A stretch of 64,000 nt of DNA from Streptomyces endophytica. Lineage in GTDB: Bacteria; Actinomycetota; Actinomycetes; Streptomycetales; Streptomycetaceae. The notes beneath the pieces are model-generated. The model was not told the origin of the DNA. It did not search any database and worked only from the letters and a program-made list of their open reading frames with translations. The stretch spans positions 3,720,001 to 3,784,000 of the forward strand of contig NZ_CP110636.1 in assembly GCF_026153355.1 (NCBI RefSeq). The letters are read 5' to 3'. Numbering within the stretch: the first letter of the stretch is position 1; each line of letters opens with the position of its first letter. Made by a program: the position numbers and the translations under genes. Shown here in pieces: positions 7,371 to 14,797 of the stretch.

Positions 7371-8176
7371 CGGGCACGCTCCGCGACCAGCCGGATCGCC
7401 CGGCGCATGACCTCGGCCTGCGCGGGCGGGAAGTGCGCGTAGTACGCCGCCATGAAACCGCCGTCCGCATCCCGGCCCGCATCGGCCGCGCGCGCCCAGT
7501 GCTCGCCGCTGACCTCGGCGACCACGGCGTCCGGAATGCAGTCGGCGAGCGCCCGCGCGACCCGTTCCACCCGCGGATCGTCCGCCGCGGCCTCCGCCAG
7601 CTCGTCGAGCAGCCCGTACACCTCGTACGCCCGCTCCATAGCCCCCGGCGCCGCGGCGAAGTCCCCGAGCAGGCCGGCGACCCGCTCGCCCGCCCCGTCT
7701 CCCGCCGACTCCAGCAGCGCCAGCACCTCCCGTTCCTTCGCCGCCACCGCGGGCTCGGGACCGGGGAGCGTGGCCGAGGTACGGGCCATCTCCCGGAACA
7801 TCGCGGCCAGTTCGTCCGACACCGGCCCCTCCGCGGGGAGTCCGCCGTGCTCCTCCGCCTGCTGCCGCAGCGCGGCCAGCCGGGCCCGCCGGACCCGGAT
7901 CTCCGCCTCCTGGCGCGCCAGGTCGGCGTCCAGTTCGGCCAGCACCTCGTGCAGCTCGCGCCCGGAGTCGTCGGCGAGGACGTCCCGGACCTCCTCCAGC
8001 CCGAGTCCCAGCTCCGTCAGCCGGCGCAGACGGGCGAGCGCGACCGCGTCCCGCAGCCCGTACTCCCGGTAGCCGTTGGCCCGGCGTTCCGGCTCGGGCA
8101 GCAGTCCGAGGTGGTGGTAGTGGCGGACGGCGCGGGTACTGACGCCGACGAGACCTGCGAGCTCACCGATTCTCAT
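7367..8176 (-). CDS. MerR family transcriptional regulator
   Basis: About 269 residues. The N-terminal winged helix is classic MerR (MRIGELAGLVGVSTRAVRHYHHLGLLPEPERRANGYR is spread over residues 1-37). A dimerisation coiled coil follows at ~75-110 (DADLARQEAEIRVRRARLAALRQQ). The remaining ~150 residues are helical and Ala-rich with no recognisable ligand motif and no Cys metal ligands, so this is a small-molecule type regulator rather than a metal sensor. Its promoter region (8181-8213) contains a MerR-like dyad, suggesting autoregulation. It shares a transcript with the downstream PH-like membrane protein through a GTGA overlap. Confidence 0.93.
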   Translation of the reverse strand: MRIGELAGLVGVSTRAVRHYHHLGLLPEPERRANGYREYGLRDAVALARLRRLTELGLGLEEVRDVLADDSGRELHEVLAELDADLARQEAEIRVRRARLAALRQQAEEHGGLPAEGPVSDELAAMFREMARTSATLPGPEPAVAAKEREVLALLESAGDGAGERVAGLLGDFAAAPGAMERAYEVYGLLDELAEAAADDPRVERVARALADCIPDAVVAEVSGEHWARAADAGRDADGGFMAAYYAHFPPAQAEVMRRAIRLVAERAR

Positions 8177-8180
8177 GCCG

Positions 8181-8213
8181 CCAGTAGAAACGTTGCCGCT
8201 GCGACAAGGTCAA
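8181..8213 (-). promoter_or_regulatory. MerR-type promoter/operator
   Basis: On the minus strand TTGACC (8213-8208) forms a -35, followed by the imperfect dyad TTGTCGC / GGCAACG and a TACTGG or TTCTAC -10-like element close to the ATG at 8176. The spacer is longer than 17 bp, as is usual for MerR-activated promoters. The start codon lies so near that the transcript may be leaderless. Confidence 0.5.
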
Positions 8214-8288
8214 GCGCGCTCCGGGGCTCCGCGGGCCGGACGCGATGCCGGGAGGCGATGCGGGACGCGGGGCCGGTTCCGCGCCGGG

Positions 8289-8294
8289 TAGCAT
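8289..8294 (+). promoter_or_regulatory. candidate -10 box of rnpB
   Basis: TAGCAT ends 9 bases before the predicted 5' end of RNase P RNA at 8304, the spacing expected of a -10 element. No good -35 is visible. Confidence 0.45.
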
Positions 8295-8303
8295 GGTCGC
8301 CAC

Positions 8304-8714
8304 GGCGGACGAGCCGGCCGGACGGCCGCGTGGGGATCGGCAACGACCCTCCCGAGGAACGTCCGGGCTCCACAGGGCAGGGTGGTGGGTAACACCCACC
8401 CGGGGTGACCCGCGGGACAGTGCCACAGAAAGCAAACCGCCGGAGGCTTCGGCCTCCGGTAAGGGTGAAACGGTGGTGTAAGAGACCACCAGCCTCCGAG
8501 GTGACTCGGAGGGCTAGGTAAACCCCACCCGGAGCAAGGTCAAGAGGGGGCATCGACGATGCCCCTGCGCGGACGACCGAGGGCTGCCCGCCCGAGTCCG
8601 CGGGTAGACCGCACGAGGCTGTCGGCAACGGCAGCCCTAGATGGATGGCCGTCTCCCCCCGGCCCGCAAGGACCGGGGGCGACAGAACCCGGCGTACAGG
8701 CCGACTCGTCCGCC
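8304..8714 (+). ncRNA. rnpB: RNase P RNA, bacterial type A
   Basis: The catalytic RNA that removes 5' leaders of pre-tRNA. Universally conserved blocks are present: GAGGAACGTCCGGGCTCC (CR-I, near 8354), then ACAGTGCCACAGAAAGC, AAGGGTGAAACGGTG, GGTAAACCCC, and CAGAACCCGGCGTACAGG near the 3' end. The terminal helix P1 is formed by GGCGGACGAG (8304-8313) and CTCGTCCGCC (8705-8714), which sets both ends within a few bases. The ~411-nt length is normal for Streptomyces. It is transcribed away from the MerR gene. No clear terminator is visible after it, and 8715-8983 holds no supportable gene. Confidence 0.97.
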
Positions 8715-8983
8715 GCCTGTGGTTCTTCCGGCCGGGGTTCGGCTGCCGCCGTCCGCCGTCTGTCCGTGCTCGTCTGCGTTCGTGCCGGGGTTTCCGCCCG
8801 GGTGACAGCGCCCCGGCGCCACCCCCGCGCGTGAGGCGGCTCGAAGGGCTTGTCGGGTCGGGGTCGCTCGTGGTGAAAACCCCTCAGGCGGGTGGGTGTG
8901 GATCAGCTCTCACATGGGTAACACGCCTTTCCCGTATGGGTGTTGCGGCGGGGGCCGTGACTTCTGAGCGTGGGGAGAGCCGG

Positions 8984-9469
8984 ATGTCCGACCTGGCGAC
9001 CGTATCGGCGGAGATCGCGCCTTATCTGACCATGGCGGCGAACAGCCTCGGTACGTCCGTGATCAGCGCTGCCCAGCAGCGGATCGCCGAGCGCACCGTG
9101 ACGGCCGGGGAGGGGTTCTTCCGCCGGCTGCTGCGCCGTGGGGACGGGGCGGACGGGGATCCGGTCGGCGACGGTGGCCGGCTGGTCCTCGATCGGGAGC
9201 GGGCGGACGACCTCGACGGGCGGTTGGCGGCCCTCGGTGATGACGAGCGCCGGGTGCTGGCGGAGGCGGTGGGTGCCTGGCTGGCGGGGCCCGCCGACCG
9301 GCGGGACGGGTCCCAGCTGCTGCGGCAGATCGAGCGGCTCGCCGGGGCCGCGGGCGGCCGTACCGTCCACCATCACGTCACCGCGACCGGCCAGGGATCG
9401 ATCGCGGCCGGCGAGATCCACGGCGACATCCACATGGGAGGCAGCGCGGACTCCCGGAACGGTTCATGA
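8984..9469 (+). CDS. unknown small protein with C-terminal SIAAGEI motif (module gene A)
   Basis: About 161 residues, not recognised as a named family. Residues 1-50 look helical (TVSAEIAPYLTMAANSLGTSVISAAQQR). An acidic/Arg-rich middle (~60-135) follows. The last 30 residues read VHHHVTATGQGSIAAGEI and then HGDIHMGGS. Similar Gly-Ser-Ile-Ala-Ala-Gly tails occur in many Streptomyces proteins of presumed conflict or effector-associated systems; that link is inference. ATG 8984 has GGGGAGAG 4 bases upstream. The stop overlaps the next gene as ATGA (9466-9469), so the two are a coupled pair. No signal peptide or membrane segment is visible. Confidence 0.8.
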   Translation: MSDLATVSAEIAPYLTMAANSLGTSVISAAQQRIAERTVTAGEGFFRRLLRRGDGADGDPVGDGGRLVLDRERADDLDGRLAALGDDERRVLAEAVGAWLAGPADRRDGSQLLRQIERLAGAAGGRTVHHHVTATGQGSIAAGEIHGDIHMGGSADSRNGS

Positions 9470-10194
9470 GCCGGCCGGCGGGCCGCGGCGACGTCCACCA
9501 CAGCACGACCTCGCACGGCGATCACTCCATCGCGGCCCACGACATCAGGAACATCTTCATCAAGTGGGTGATGCACCCCAGCGCCCGCTGGCTGCCACTG
9601 CTGCTGGCCTGCGCCGCCGTGGTGATCGCCGGCACCGACTGGCCGGACGGGCCGGCCCGCCAGTACACCCTCTGGGGCCTGCTCACCGGTCTGTCGGTGG
9701 TCACCGCCGCGGCCCGCGTCCTCGACCGCAGCCCGCGCGACGCCCGGCTGGCCGGCGTGCTGTCCCTGGTCTCCGTACTGGCCACGGTCGGCGGCTGGCT
9801 GGCCTTCCAGAGCGTCCGGACGCACGGCGAGATCGATGTGACCGGGCAGGTCCGTGCGGTGGGCAGCCAGCCGCTGGACGACGCCGCGCACCGCACGCTC
9901 ACCCTCCGGCTCGACGCCCGTGCCCTGGCGGAGCCGCGGAACGCGCTGCGGCTGACGCTGGCCATCGCCGACCACGACCCGGCCGGCCCGACCTGCCTGC
10001 CGGACACCCGCGCCACGCTCTCGCTGCTCACCGCGGGCACCGCGGACCGCACCGCGGATCTCCGGCCCGGCGGCACCGTCGATTTCGCCCTGGGGGCACG
10101 GACCACGACGGTGACGATCGGCGTCCGGCTGCACACCGGCCGCGGCTGCCGGATGGACGTACGGACCACCGGTGCGGTGCTGCATGACCGGTGA
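9466..10194 (+). CDS. unknown three-TM protein with SIAAHDI motif and exported C-terminal domain (module gene B)
   Basis: About 242 residues. The N-terminus carries HGDHSIAAHDIRNIFIK, matching the motif at the end of gene A. Three hydrophobic segments follow: ~44-60 (WLPLLLACAAVVIAG), ~67-86 (TLWGLLTGLSVVTAAARVL) and ~94-113 (LAGVLSLVSVLATVGGWLAF). The remaining ~125 residues look beta-rich with two Cys (GPTCLPD, GRGCRMDV) that could form a disulphide outside the membrane. I do not recognise the family. ATGA overlap with gene A implies a shared transcript and a joint function, for example a cytoplasmic partner docking on a membrane sensor. Confidence 0.8.
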   Translation: MSRPAGRGDVHHSTTSHGDHSIAAHDIRNIFIKWVMHPSARWLPLLLACAAVVIAGTDWPDGPARQYTLWGLLTGLSVVTAAARVLDRSPRDARLAGVLSLVSVLATVGGWLAFQSVRTHGEIDVTGQVRAVGSQPLDDAAHRTLTLRLDARALAEPRNALRLTLAIADHDPAGPTCLPDTRATLSLLTAGTADRTADLRPGGTVDFALGARTTTVTIGVRLHTGRGCRMDVRTTGAVLHDR

Positions 10195-10305
10195 CGCACC
10201 ATCAGGGGCACCGCGGTGCCCTACGGACCTCAGGGAGTGAGTGACGCAGATCCCGTAAGAAGCAGATGCGCGCCAGAAGCAGAACCGTCGGAACGGGGGA
10301 GACCG

Positions 10306-10480
10306 ATGAGCACCACCCGAGCGTGGAGAATCACCCGGGCGTTGAGCACCACCCGAGCGTGGAGGATCGCCCGGGCGTTGAGCACCACGCGGGCGATGAG
10401 CACCACCCGAGCGTGGAGAAGCACACGACCTACGAGCACTGCCCGGCCCACGAGCACCGCCCGGACCACGTGCGCCGCGC
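10306..10480 (+). repeat. 36-bp tandem repeat (18-bp sub-units) at the 5' end of a lipoprotein gene
   Basis: GAGCACCACCCGAGCGTGGA recurs at 36-bp spacing with degenerate half units between, giving about four to five half-decayed copies. It encodes STTRAW/RITRAL in the gene's frame and His/Glu-rich EHHPSV in another frame. The period is a multiple of 3, so copy change keeps the frame. Confidence 0.8.
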
Positions 10481-11376
10481 GATCCACCAGCACCGCGCGG
10501 CCGCCGCTGAAGGCCCGTCGCTCCAAGGCCTTCTCGGGGCTTGCGGTGCTCGCGCTCACCGCGCTCGTGGCGACCGCCTGCGGTTCCTCGGAGCCGCCCT
10601 CGCTGTTCGCGGGCGGCAAGGTGTCGGTCGGCGCCAAGAACGACCAGCCCGGTACGGGCGTCGTCCACACCTACAAGTTCTCCGGCTTCGACATCACCGT
10701 CGCCCAGCAGATCCTCAAGGCGGTCGGCGCCGAGCCGGACTTCGGGATCGTGCCGTCGGAGGACCGCAGCGCGGTGCTCACCGAGAAGAAGAAGGACCTG
10801 GTCGTGGCGACCTTCTCGATCACCGTCGACCGGATGAAGACGCTGGACTTCGCGGGCCCGTACGCGTCCACGTACCAGGGGATCATGGTCCGCAAGAACG
10901 ACAAGCGGATCCGCAAGCCCGAGGACCTCTTCGGCAAGCGCGTCTGCACCTGGCCCGGGACGACGTCCGCCACCACGCTGGAGGGGCCGGAGTACTCCCG
11001 GATCGCGGTCTACGAGCGGCCGGACGCGTCGAGTTGCCTGACCGACCTCAAGGTCAAGAAGGTGGCCGACGCGGTCTCGACCGACCAGATGATCCTCTAC
11101 GGTTTCACGCAGGAGAACCCGGACCTCAAGGTCGTCCCGGACCTCACCTACGGCTCCGTCAACCACTACGGCATCGCGATGGCCAAGGGGCACCGCAAGG
11201 ACTGCCTGCGGCTGCGCGACGCGCTGCGGGACTACGTCAACAGCAACAACTGGAGCCACGACTTCTCGACGTCGCTGTGGGCCGCGACGAAGGCCGACCC
11301 GACCTGGGAAACCGACTACAAGCCGCGCACCGAGACCATCGACGCCCTGTCCTGCCGGGACCGCCCGCGCACCTGA
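10306..11376 (+). CDS. solute-binding lipoprotein (glutamate/polar amino-acid type) with a repetitive Arg/Thr N-terminus
   Basis: About 356 residues. From residue ~75 a lipoprotein signal is present (SGLAVLALTALVATAC), then an SBP_bac_3 domain: VSVGAKNDQPG, FDITVAQQIL, DLVVATFSITVDRM, DFAGPYASTYQGIMV and AVSTDQMILYGF. This is the GluB-like family that captures glutamate or related amino acids for an ABC importer. No permease or ATPase gene is adjacent. The first ~65 residues are unusual: STTRAW, RITRAL and similar 6-residue units from a 36-bp tandem repeat. All usable in-frame ATG codons (10306, 10396) lie inside the repeat, and GGGGGAGA precedes 10306. The signal peptide is therefore preceded by a long cationic extension of unknown effect. 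Confidence 0.85.
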   Translation: MSTTRAWRITRALSTTRAWRIARALSTTRAMSTTRAWRSTRPTSTARPTSTARTTCAARSTSTARPPLKARRSKAFSGLAVLALTALVATACGSSEPPSLFAGGKVSVGAKNDQPGTGVVHTYKFSGFDITVAQQILKAVGAEPDFGIVPSEDRSAVLTEKKKDLVVATFSITVDRMKTLDFAGPYASTYQGIMVRKNDKRIRKPEDLFGKRVCTWPGTTSATTLEGPEYSRIAVYERPDASSCLTDLKVKKVADAVSTDQMILYGFTQENPDLKVVPDLTYGSVNHYGIAMAKGHRKDCLRLRDALRDYVNSNNWSHDFSTSLWAATKADPTWETDYKPRTETIDALSCRDRPRT

Positions 11377-11389
11377 GGGACCACCCCGC

Positions 11390-11426
11390 GGCGGTGGTCG
11401 GCCCGAAGAGCGGGGTGACCACCGCC
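11390..11426. terminator. hairpin after the solute-binding protein gene
   Basis: GGCGGTGGTC (11390-11399) and GACCACCGCC (11417-11426) are exact inverted repeats with a 17-base loop, starting 14 bases after the stop at 11376. No T tract, as usual for Streptomyces. Confidence 0.6.
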
Positions 11427-11498
11427 GATGAGGACCGGATGCCCGCCGTCCCGCACTCGACATGCGGACATGGCGTGATCGGGTCGATACTTTGTGCT

Positions 11499-13073
11499 AT
11501 GAATGAACGATTTGTCCCTATACCTGGTAGTGAGCGGGCCGCCGCGCCCAAGGCGCGCCCCGCCGGTCCCCTCGACGGTTCCACCCCCGTACACGCCACG
11601 ATCATGCTGCGCCGCCGGGCGGAGGTCCCCCGGGACCTGATCACCGGGCCGGACACCATCTCGCAGGCCGAACTGGCACAGCGGTACGGCGCCGACCAGG
11701 CCGACGCCGACCGCGTACGCGAGGTGCTGGGCCGGCACGGCGTCGACGTGAACGACGTCGACCTGGCGTCCCGGCGCATGAAGGTGTCCGGCACCGCGGA
11801 CCAGATGGCCGCCGCGTTCGGGACCCAGCTGACCCGGGTGGCCAGCCCCGACCCCACCCACGGCGACCTCGTCGAGCACCGGCACCGCGAGGGCCCGCTG
11901 CAGCTGCCCGCCGAGCTGGACGGCGTGGTCGTGGCGGTGCTCGGTCTGGACGACCGCCCGCAGGCCCGCCCCCACGTCCGGCACGCGCGGGCCCGGGCCC
12001 GCCAGACCTCGTACAAGCCCTCGCAGCTGGCCGGCGTGTACCAGTTCCCGCCGGACACCGACGGCAGCGGGCAGACGCTGGCGATCATCGAACTCGACGG
12101 CGGGTTCACCCAGGAAGAGCTGACGGAGTACTTCCGGTCCCTCGGGCTGCCGAAGATGCCCAAGGTGACGGCGGTCAGCGTCGGCACCGCCCGGAACCAG
12201 CCGAACGGGGACCCCAAGGGCGCCGACGGCGAGGTGCTGCTGGACATCGAGGTCGCCGGTGCGCTGGCGCCCGGCGCCGAGCAGAAGGTGTACTTCGCGC
12301 ACAACACCGACCAGGGCTTCGTCAACGCGGTGAGCCAGGCCGTCCACGACACCCCGACCCCGGCCGCGCTGAGCATCAGCTGGGGCGCCGCCGAGCCGTT
12401 CTGGACCGACCAGGCCCGCGCCGTGTTCGACGAGGCACTGGCGGACGCGGCGGCGCTGGGCGTGACGGTGTGCGCCGCGGCCGGCGACGACGGCAGCAGC
12501 GACGGCGTCCCCGACGGCCGCCCGCACACCGACTTCCCGGCCTCCAGCCCGCACGCCCTGGCCTGCGGCGGCACCCGCCTGGACGCCGACCCGGACTCCG
12601 GTCTGGTGCGCAGCGAAGTGGTGTGGGGCGGCGACGGCGGGGGTGCCACCGGTGGCGGCGTCAGCGAGGCGTTCCCGCTGCCGTCCTGGCAGACCACGGC
12701 CGGTGTGCCGCACAACGGCGGCGGCCCGGGCCGCGGCCTGCCGGACGTCTCCGGCGTCGCCGACCCGGCCACCGGCTACGAGGTACTGGTGGACGGCCAC
12801 CGCACGGTGATCGGCGGCACCAGCGCCGTCGCCCCGCTCTGGGCGGCGCTGACCTGCCGGCTGGTCGAGGCGCTCGGCCGCCCGCTCGGCATGCTGCACC
12901 CGCTGCTGTACGCCGGTGCCACCCCCGGGCACACCGCCCGCGGCTTCCGTGACGTCACCGTCGGCACCAACGGTGACTTCGAGGCCCACCCGGGCTGGGA
13001 CACCTGTACCGGCCTGGGAGTCCCGAACGGCACCGAACTCCTCGCCTCCCTGCGGGAGATGGTGCCCCGCTGA
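11499..13073 (+). CDS. S53 family (sedolisin/kumamolisin-like) serine-carboxyl peptidase
   Basis: About 524 residues. The activation prodomain covers ~1-165 (HATIMLRRRAEVP, FGTQLTRV). The catalytic domain has the Glu/Asp dyad in DGEVLLDIEVAGA (near residue 245), the oxyanion Asp in CAAAGDDGSSDG, and the nucleophile in GGTSAVAPLWAAL. The C-terminal calcium site DVTVGTNGDFEAHPGWD closes the domain. Such enzymes are acid-active endopeptidases. No signal peptide is visible at the N-terminus (MNERFVPIPGSERAAAP), as in kumamolisins, so export is unexplained. ATG 11499 has no Shine-Dalgarno, and TACTTT just 5 bases upstream resembles a -10 element, which suggests a leaderless transcript. Confidence 0.93.
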   Translation: MNERFVPIPGSERAAAPKARPAGPLDGSTPVHATIMLRRRAEVPRDLITGPDTISQAELAQRYGADQADADRVREVLGRHGVDVNDVDLASRRMKVSGTADQMAAAFGTQLTRVASPDPTHGDLVEHRHREGPLQLPAELDGVVVAVLGLDDRPQARPHVRHARARARQTSYKPSQLAGVYQFPPDTDGSGQTLAIIELDGGFTQEELTEYFRSLGLPKMPKVTAVSVGTARNQPNGDPKGADGEVLLDIEVAGALAPGAEQKVYFAHNTDQGFVNAVSQAVHDTPTPAALSISWGAAEPFWTDQARAVFDEALADAAALGVTVCAAAGDDGSSDGVPDGRPHTDFPASSPHALACGGTRLDADPDSGLVRSEVVWGGDGGGATGGGVSEAFPLPSWQTTAGVPHNGGGPGRGLPDVSGVADPATGYEVLVDGHRTVIGGTSAVAPLWAALTCRLVEALGRPLGMLHPLLYAGATPGHTARGFRDVTVGTNGDFEAHPGWDTCTGLGVPNGTELLASLREMVPR

Positions 13074-13087
13074 ACCCCCGGACAGCC

Positions 13088-13123
13088 GGCCCGCCGGGTG
13101 TGCACGGCCGCACCCGGCGGGCC
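13088..13123. terminator. strong hairpin after the S53 peptidase gene
   Basis: GGCCCGCCGGGTG (13088-13100) pairs exactly with CACCCGGCGGGCC (13111-13123) across a 10-base loop, 15 bases past the stop at 13073. Confidence 0.8.
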
Positions 13124-13230
13124 CTCGGCGGATGGCCCGAAGGTGCGGTGGAGCGGCCCCGCGGCCGGTACCCTCGGGAGGAATTTTCTCGAATGAGTGT
13201 GCGGAACGGGCGTACGGGGTGGGGGCTGCG

Positions 13231-13509
13231 GTGCTCAAGCACTACTACCGGCTGGTGTATTGGAAGCGGCGGATCAGCCGGTCGCTGGGATGGCGGCGCG
13301 GCATGGGCCCGGGCGCCCTGGGGCCGCACCGGCAGCGGACGCGCACCGGGCGCGGACCCGGGCGCAGTCGCCAACGCCTGTACGGGGCCCGCCCGTTCCT
13401 GATCTTCGGTGCCCTGGTCGCGCTCGTCGTGGCGGCCTCGGCGCTGGTCGCCGGCGGCTACGACGACGCCGGCCGGTCGGTGACGACCGGGGTGGCGGAC
13501 GGGGAGTAG
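13231..13509 (+). CDS. small single-pass membrane protein, unknown function
   Basis: About 92 residues from GTG 13231. It has a basic N-terminal half (KHYYRLVYWKRRISRSLGWRRG, then Arg/Gly-rich) and one transmembrane segment near residues 55-75 (FLIFGALVALVVAASALVAG). The tail is short and acidic (TGVADGE). I do not recognise the family. The start is uncertain, since the frame is open upstream into the hairpin region. It stands alone between the S53 gene and a convergent S1 peptidase gene. Confidence 0.55.
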   Translation: MLKHYYRLVYWKRRISRSLGWRRGMGPGALGPHRQRTRTGRGPGRSRQRLYGARPFLIFGALVALVVAASALVAGGYDDAGRSVTTGVADGE

Positions 13510-13536
13510 ACCCCGCCCGCCCGTGGGGACCGCCGG

Positions 13537-14577
13537 TCAGGACGCCTGTGCCGTGTTGTACAGGTTCTTGGCGTCGTCGCCGAAGTACGGACCGAACATG
13601 GTGTTGGGCAGGAACTGGTAGCCGAAGCTGTTCACCGAGGACTGCAGCCCGGTGCCGGTCTTCTCGTCGAACGAGGTGAACCACGGGCCGCCGCTGGAAC
13701 CGCCGGTCATGTTGCAGGACAGACCGTGGTCGTGGGAGAACAGCGGGTCCTTCATGGTGGTGCCGCTGCAGTAGATCAGCTTGGTGCCGTCGTACGGTGC
13801 CGCCGCCGGATAGCCGAAGGCGTACATCGTCTTGTTGTAGCCGGAGTTGAAGGACAGGCCCTGCCCGCCGACGACGTCGGTGAGCTTCTTGCCGTCGAGC
13901 GGGGCGACGACCGCCGCGCCGACGTCGTAGTTGATGTCCTCGCTCGCCGTCCACTGCGGGGTGGAGAGCGTCTTGGCGGCCGACCACTTGCCGTACGGGG
14001 CCTGGCCATCGTGGTAGCCGGGCACGAAGACCCAGTTGGTGTGCCAGGCGCCGTCCAGCTTCACGCAGTGCCCGGCGGTGAGCACGGTGCTCTTGTTCGC
14101 GCTGGTCACCGCGTCACCGGAGCAGGAGGCGGTGCGCCCCTGGTAGGTGAAGAACACCCGGCCGGCGGTCTTGGTGACCGCGCCGCCACCGGTCCACGGG
14201 CCGCCCGGCTGGGCCGCTGCGGCGGTCAGCGGCGCGGCGAGGGACGGCAGCCCGGGCAGCCGGGGGAGCGTCGGCCGTACGGTGAGCGGGGCGCTGCGCG
14301 GGACCGCGGCGCGGTGCCGCTGCGCCGGCGCGGCGAGGTCGAGCGGGGTGGCGGACCGCATCCGCGCCGCCGTCCAGAAGGCGCCGGCGGTGCGCTGCGG
14401 GGTGGCGGAGCGGTGGGAGTCCTGCGGGGTGGCGGCACCGGCCGCAGAGGTGGGGAGCAGCAGGGCCAGCAGCGTGCCGGCGGCGGTCAGGGTGCCGAGG
14501 GCGGCCCGGGACCCGCGCGCCGGACGCCGCGTCGCTATGCCGTCAACTGCCGTGCGGCCACGCTCGTTTCGTCTCAC
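13537..14577 (-). CDS. secreted trypsin-like (V8/S1 type) serine peptidase
   Basis: About 346 residues. An Arg-rich N-terminus and hydrophobic stretch (ALGTLTAAGTLLALLLPTSAAGA) form a signal peptide. A Pro/Ala/Arg-rich pro-region follows, then the catalytic domain from ~120. The triad is visible as His in STVLTAGHCV, Asp in NYDVGAAVV, and Ser in TGGSSGGPW. Extra Cys (TASCSGDA with AGHC; YCSGTTM with LSCNM) suggest two disulphides. The form resembles the glutamyl-endopeptidase-like peptidases common in Streptomyces; specificity is not inferred. The upstream region 14578-14797 carries a copy of the small palindromic element at 14626-14660. Confidence 0.92.
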   Translation of the reverse strand: MRRNERGRTAVDGIATRRPARGSRAALGTLTAAGTLLALLLPTSAAGAATPQDSHRSATPQRTAGAFWTAARMRSATPLDLAAPAQRHRAAVPRSAPLTVRPTLPRLPGLPSLAAPLTAAAAQPGGPWTGGGAVTKTAGRVFFTYQGRTASCSGDAVTSANKSTVLTAGHCVKLDGAWHTNWVFVPGYHDGQAPYGKWSAAKTLSTPQWTASEDINYDVGAAVVAPLDGKKLTDVVGGQGLSFNSGYNKTMYAFGYPAAAPYDGTKLIYCSGTTMKDPLFSHDHGLSCNMTGGSSGGPWFTSFDEKTGTGLQSSVNSFGYQFLPNTMFGPYFGDDAKNLYNTAQAS

Positions 14578-14625
14578 GCGTAACTCCTTCTGCGGGGGCC
14601 GCGCACACCGGGCGCGCGGCCGCGA

Positions 14626-14660
14626 GTGGGGTCCCCCTGCTCCTCGGGAGCGTGGGGGAG
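14626..14660 (+). repeat. small palindromic element, copy 1
   Basis: GTGGGGTCCCCCTGC, a short loop, then GAGCGTGGGGGAG. It shares the GNGGGG..CCCCC head and TGGGGGAG tail with copies at 21928-21958 and 35181-35215. It lies upstream of the S1 peptidase start (14577). Confidence 0.7.
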
Positions 14661-14797
14661 AGGCCGCCGCAGGCGGCGGCCCGGCAGACGAGTGGTGCGG
14701 TGAGAGGTAAGCGTGCCACCGGAAGCGACCGGAGGGCAGGGGTCGGACGGAAACGGCCGGGACCGGCGGTGCGGGCGGCGCCGCCGCCGACGGCCGG

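Noticed and set aside
10306..10480. CRISPR-like array
   Set aside because: The units are contiguous coding repeats without unique spacers, and there are no cas genes.
10266..13073. 935-residue open frame joining the repeat region to the S53 peptidase
   Set aside because: The part before 11499 is the shadow frame of the solute-binding protein gene (Arg/Pro/His-rich composition); only the peptidase part has domain support.
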